Part shown: positions 6,353 through 8,526 of the stretch, one piece after another
Layout: each line of letters starts with the position of its first letter
Position numbering within the stretch: position 1 is the first letter of the stretch
Source: a bacterium
GTDB lineage: Bacteria > Vulcanimicrobiota > Xenobia > Xenobiales > Xenobiaceae
Assembly (NCBI GenBank): GCA_017444045.1
Contig: JAFSXO010000357.1
Location: 1 to 8,526 of the forward strand
Reading direction: 5' to 3'
DNA: 8,526 bases
Made by a program: the position numbers and the translations under genes
Notes under the pieces: model-generated
What the model was told of the DNA's origin: nothing
The model's database searches: none
Seen by the model: only the letters and a program-made list of their open reading frames with translations

Positions 6353-6393
6353 TAGGCAGACAGGGAAATTAATAAAGTTTCTGGGAGTTTTTG

Positions 6394-6942
6394 CTAGTCT
6401 GCTGATAAATGCTCTAGGCCTAGCCTTTGCAGAACCTTTTTTTCTCTGCAGCGCCGTCTTGTTAGGCGGGTTGTCCAGTGGTCATCGCCCATAGGCTTTA
6501 CCAGGATAGAGTACAGCCCAAGCTTATTGCCACCGACAATATCGGTGAAAAGCTGATCGCCGACGCAGGCTGTGTTGGATGGCTGGGAGTTCATCATCTG
6601 CATGGCGAGCCGGAAGGGCTTGGGTGAGGGCTTGCGCTCCCAGAAGCTGGCGGCTACATAGTAAGGAGTGTCCAGCTCGGCGGCAAACCGGGCTACGCGC
6701 TGCCGGCGGGCTTCGCCGCAGATGATGTTAGATACTAGGCATATGGCGCGGATGTATCCAGCCTCTCGGGCCTTATACAGGGCCTCTGCCTGCTGGGGAA
6801 GCGGGTGCTGGCCGGTGCGCGGGGCTAGGGTGTTGTCTAAATCCAGGCAATAATAAAAAATGCCCTGCGAGGCTAAGGCAGCGAAGTCGATGTCCGCCAG
6901 GGTGGGCAGGTATAGCTTGGGGGTGAGGAGCTGAAGGTCCAT
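6394..6942 (-). CDS. YqeG-family HAD-superfamily phosphatase
   Basis: 182 residues from ATG at 6942. YqeG-like proteins are HAD phosphatases; eukaryotic relatives dephosphorylate phosphatidylglycerol phosphate, but the substrate of most bacterial members is not settled. Motifs: DLDNTL at 34-39 with D34 the expected nucleophile and D36 the acid/base; S71-N72 as motif II; K104 in ERKPSPKPF; and GDQLFTDIVGGN at 128-139 with D129 and D134 binding Mg2+. The N-terminus LLTPKLYLPTLADID matches the family start, so the 64 extra in-frame codons upstream (to 7134) are rejected: they are Cys-rich and lie inside a repeat element. No SD precedes the ATG. A TTG at 6957, five codons upstream, has AGGTG 7 nt before it and could be the true start. 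No clear terminator follows. Confidence 0.88.
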   Translation of the reverse strand: MDLQLLTPKLYLPTLADIDFAALASQGIFYYCLDLDNTLAPRTGQHPLPQQAEALYKAREAGYIRAICLVSNIICGEARRQRVARFAAELDTPYYVAASFWERKPSPKPFRLAMQMMNSQPSNTACVGDQLFTDIVGGNKLGLYSILVKPMGDDHWTTRLTRRRCREKKVLQRLGLEHLSAD

Positions 6943-6960
6943 TAGAAGGTGATTCAAACG

Positions 6961-7227
6961 CAAACACCTAGCTCTTATGCAATGCTTATAAGTTAGGGAG
7001 CGAAAGCATTGACATAGCTCATTCATGAACGTTAGCGCTGCGTTGTGAGTTAGCGTACAAGTTAGCACACAGCATGCGTTAAACTTCGATTCTTCCGCCA
7101 GCTGTGGCCACCCACTCTGTCGCAGTCGCGACATCTCCCCCTGCCATCCTTTAGGGGGAGTTAGGATGTTAACACGTTAGCTAATCGCTAACTTATAACC
7201 ATTGAGCTCTTATGGGCTAGGTGTTTG
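6961..7227. repeat. 267-bp MITE-like element with terminal inverted repeats
   Basis: The outer 11 bp CAAACACCTAG (6961-6971) are repeated perfectly inverted at 7217-7227. A second perfect 11-bp arm TTATAAGTTAG (6986-6996) is inverted at 7188-7198. The spacers between the arms differ (14 and 18 nt). Inside are further hairpins: CAATGC/GCATTG 6980-7011, TGTCGC/GCGACA 7118-7133, CTCCCCCT/AGGGGGAG 7135-7160 and GTTAGC/GCTAAC 7176-7192, plus scattered GTTAGC words. It has no coding sequence of its own. It sits 11 bp from the stop of one gene and 18 bp from the ATG of the next. I see no clear target-site duplication. It could be a miniature transposable element or a structured RNA element in the transcript between the two genes. 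Confidence 0.65.
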
Positions 7228-7238
7228 TGCTGGATATA

Positions 7239-7817
7239 TTAGTGCTGTTGGGCAGCCATTTGCGAGCGGATGGAAGCTGTAGCGTTTCTCAGCGAGTCTG
7301 GCAGACTGTAGCCATTGCTCTCTATGTGAAGATCGGGGCCGGTATAGTACGATTTCTTTTTGCCTTTGGCCTGGGGATCGCTGGCCATGGTCAGCTCTGC
7401 AGTTAGGAAGGGATATTTAGGATTGCTGTAGTTGGTGATGGTGTATTTGCTCTTGGCCGAGCGGTTGTCGTGGGGGAAGCTGAAGCTTACGCTGTCTTTG
7501 GTGCTGCTGTACTCGAAGATCTCGATCAGCACTTTAAAGGAAGAGGCAAACTGGTTGTTGATGCCGATGCCGTCTGAGAAAATATAGGCGTTGAACGGGG
7601 TGTAGGCGTCTTCGGGGATGCTGTCGATCCAAATGTAATCTTTTAAGGTGACCTCTTTGGCGGGAGCGTTTATCTCTTGGACGGCTGCGGTTTCGGCTGC
7701 GGTATTCTCAATTTTATCGGTGCCTTCGGCTGTCAGCGACTGCCAGGTGCCGTAAGCTACTATGGCGACAGAAGCCGCGGTCATGGCGGCGAACCATTTG
7801 GGCATTAAACTGCGCAT
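7239..7817 (-). CDS. Membrane-anchored or exported protein of unknown function
   Basis: 192 residues; I do not recognise the family. A short basic start (MRSLMPK) is followed by a hydrophobic stretch at about 8-24, then an acidic, A/E/T-rich linker (about 29-55). This suggests a signal anchor or uncleaved signal peptide with the rest outside the cytoplasm. The remainder (56-165) reads as alternating strands typical of a beta sandwich or barrel, with IFSDGIGINNQF, FSFPHDNRSAKSKYTI and KSYYTGPD as the most distinctive segments; there are no cysteines. ATG at 7817 has AGGAG about 10 nt upstream; M5 at 7805 is an alternative. Divergent from the recombinase across 82 bp, and followed 11 bp after its stop by the inverted-repeat element. 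Confidence 0.75.
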   Translation of the reverse strand: MRSLMPKWFAAMTAASVAIVAYGTWQSLTAEGTDKIENTAAETAAVQEINAPAKEVTLKDYIWIDSIPEDAYTPFNAYIFSDGIGINNQFASSFKVLIEIFEYSSTKDSVSFSFPHDNRSAKSKYTITNYSNPKYPFLTAELTMASDPQAKGKKKSYYTGPDLHIESNGYSLPDSLRNATASIRSQMAAQQH

Positions 7818-7899
7818 GAAAAATAATCTCCTTTAAAAAAGTGAGCCGAAATTCGCGGCGGCGTGGATAACTACCTTTATTTATAATGAGGAGCCTTCC
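7818..7899. promoter_or_regulatory. Divergent intergenic region
   Basis: Serves the recombinase to the right and the unknown membrane protein to the left. An AT-rich core at 7876-7887 reads TATAAT on the plus strand and TATAAA on the minus strand, but neither has a convincing -35 at 16-18 nt, so the exact promoters are uncertain. GAGGAG at 7888-7893 is 6 nt from the recombinase ATG. AGGAG at about 7828-7832 serves the minus-strand gene. Confidence 0.4.
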
Positions 7900-8343
7900 A
7901 TGCCTAAGATATACGGATATATGCGCGTTTCGACCCGAGAGCAAAACGAAGATCGGCAAAGGCTGGCCATGCTTGAGTATGGTGTGCCTGAGGAGAATCT
8001 GTTTCTTGACAAACAGTCGGGCAAGGATTTTGAGCGGCCGTCTTACCAAAAGCTGCTGGCGGTTCTGCGCGGCGGAGATACGCTAGTTATTAAGAGTATT
8101 GACCGTTTGGGGCGCAATTATGATGAGATATTGGAGCAGTGGCGCTATCTGACCAAGGAAAAGCAGGTGGGGATCAGCGTGCTGGATATGCCGGTGCTGG
8201 ATACGGTGGCGGAGCGCGACCTGCTGGGACGGCTGGTGGCGGAGATAATGCTTCAGGTGCTGTCTTATGTGGCTCAGCAGGAGCGGGAGTATAATGGTCC
8301 CCAGAATTCAGACCACAGCAATGGAAAATATCGTGAATGGTAA
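7900..8343 (+). pseudogene. Serine recombinase/resolvase truncated by an IS insertion
   Basis: The first 130 residues are the catalytic domain of a small serine recombinase of the resolvase/invertase type, which cuts DNA with a serine nucleophile. YMRVST (7-12) carries R9 and nucleophile S11. IDRLGRN (67-73) carries the conserved D68, R69 and R72. LGRLVAEIMLQVLSYVAQQERE begins the long dimer helix. After E130 (base 8289) the family sequence stops, and 17 unrelated residues encoded by the IS end follow, to TAA at 8343. The C-terminal helix-turn-helix (about 50-60 residues in full-length relatives) is missing, so site-specific recombination is not expected. The catalytic core could still fold. 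The start is supported by GAGGAG at 6 nt. The remaining 3' part may lie beyond the IS, outside the window. Confidence 0.88.
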
Positions 8344-8526
8344 AGTAACAACAACATGAAAGGGAGTGCAATACCATGTCACGGGAACAGTATACACCGC
8401 AGTTCAAAGCGAAACTGGTTCTGGAGGTTCTCCAGGGCGAAAAAGAGCTCGGTACCATTGCATACGAGAATGATGTGAACCCCAACATGCTTCGAAACTG
8501 GAAGCGAGCTTTTCTGGAAAACGCCA
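8290..8526 (+). mobile_element. IS3-family insertion sequence, left part
   Basis: Recombinase homology ends at 8289. A likely IS left end begins at TGGTCCCC (8295), with the 5 bases at 8290-8294 uncertain. The end contains TGGTC (8295-8299) and its inverted copy GACCA (8311-8315), in the style of IS3 ends that begin TG and are followed by a C-run. The first transposase ORF starts 81 bases inside. The right end, the second ORF and the target duplication are outside the window. Confidence 0.75.
8376..8526 (+). CDS. IS3-family transposase OrfA, N-terminal part
   Basis: Fifty residues are visible before the window ends. The sequence YTPQFKAKLVLEVLQGEKELGTIAYENDVNPNMLRNWKRAFLENA is a typical HTH_Tnp_1 (IS3/IS911-type) helix-turn-helix that binds the IS ends. 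In this family OrfA is fused to the DDE-type OrfB by programmed -1 frameshifting to make active transposase; that region is not visible here. ATG at 8376 has GGGAG about 9 nt upstream. Confidence 0.88.
   Translation, partial: MSREQYTPQFKAKLVLEVLQGEKELGTIAYENDVNPNMLRNWKRAFLENA

Noticed and set aside
6943..7134. 64-codon in-frame N-terminal extension of the YqeG-like protein
   Set aside because: It lies almost wholly inside the inverted-repeat element, is Cys/Arg-rich and unlike the family N-terminus, and has no SD at its ATG.
7862..7870. DnaA-box-like CGTGGATAA (8 of 9 to the consensus) in the divergent region
   Set aside because: A single imperfect site with no cluster, no dnaA/dnaN neighbours and no unwinding element, so no evidence for an origin.
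7714..8049. 111-codon minus-strand ORF across the recombinase start
   Set aside because: It runs antisense through the recombinase catalytic domain and in another frame of the 7239-7817 gene start, with no ribosome binding site.

Overview
The window comes from a bacterial chromosome with a G+C content of roughly one half. The evidence is an NAD+-dependent DNA ligase, purine-rich Shine-Dalgarno (SD) sites, a sigma70-type promoter and Rho-independent terminators. I cannot place the organism. A YqeG-type phosphatase, a small serine recombinase and an IS3-type transposase occur together in many anaerobic Firmicutes but are not exclusive to them.

Layout. Positions 1-235 are non-coding: the edge of a diverged repeat (1-60) and a terminator (146-186) for the ligase. 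Five large genes then run on the minus strand. In transcription order (high to low coordinates) these are an unrecognised membrane-anchored protein (7239-7817), a YqeG-like HAD phosphatase (6394-6942), a Q/A/S/T-rich unknown protein with its own promoter and terminator (5568-6293), a membrane-anchored SGNH-type hydrolase (4299-5327), a membrane-anchored methyltransferase (2955-4163) and, last, ligA (236-2866). Divergent from them on the plus strand is a serine recombinase (7900-8289) cut short by an IS3-family element that runs off the right edge.

Structure that ordinary genes do not explain. (1) A 267-bp hairpin-rich element with imperfect terminal inverted repeats (6961-7227) fills the gap upstream of the YqeG-like gene; a relative of its inner part is at the left window edge. 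(2) A module made of a terminator, an SD and a TTG-started hydrophobic N-terminus occurs twice, exactly 1280 bp apart. One copy starts the methyltransferase. The other makes a 39-codon ORF whose stop overlaps the start of the SGNH gene (ATGA). (3) LigA is about 200 residues longer than usual, with an insertion of about 170 residues inside its helix-hairpin-helix domain and a flexible tail ending in the clamp-binding pentapeptide QLSLF.

Working together. The neighbours do not form a recognisable pathway. Three consecutive products (7239-7817, the SGNH protein and the methyltransferase) have an N-terminal membrane anchor followed by a domain probably outside the cytoplasm or at the membrane face, so an envelope role is plausible but not shown. 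LigA is a housekeeping enzyme that may be co-transcribed with the methyltransferase, because no terminator is visible in the 88-bp gap. I see no CRISPR array, tRNA or rRNA.
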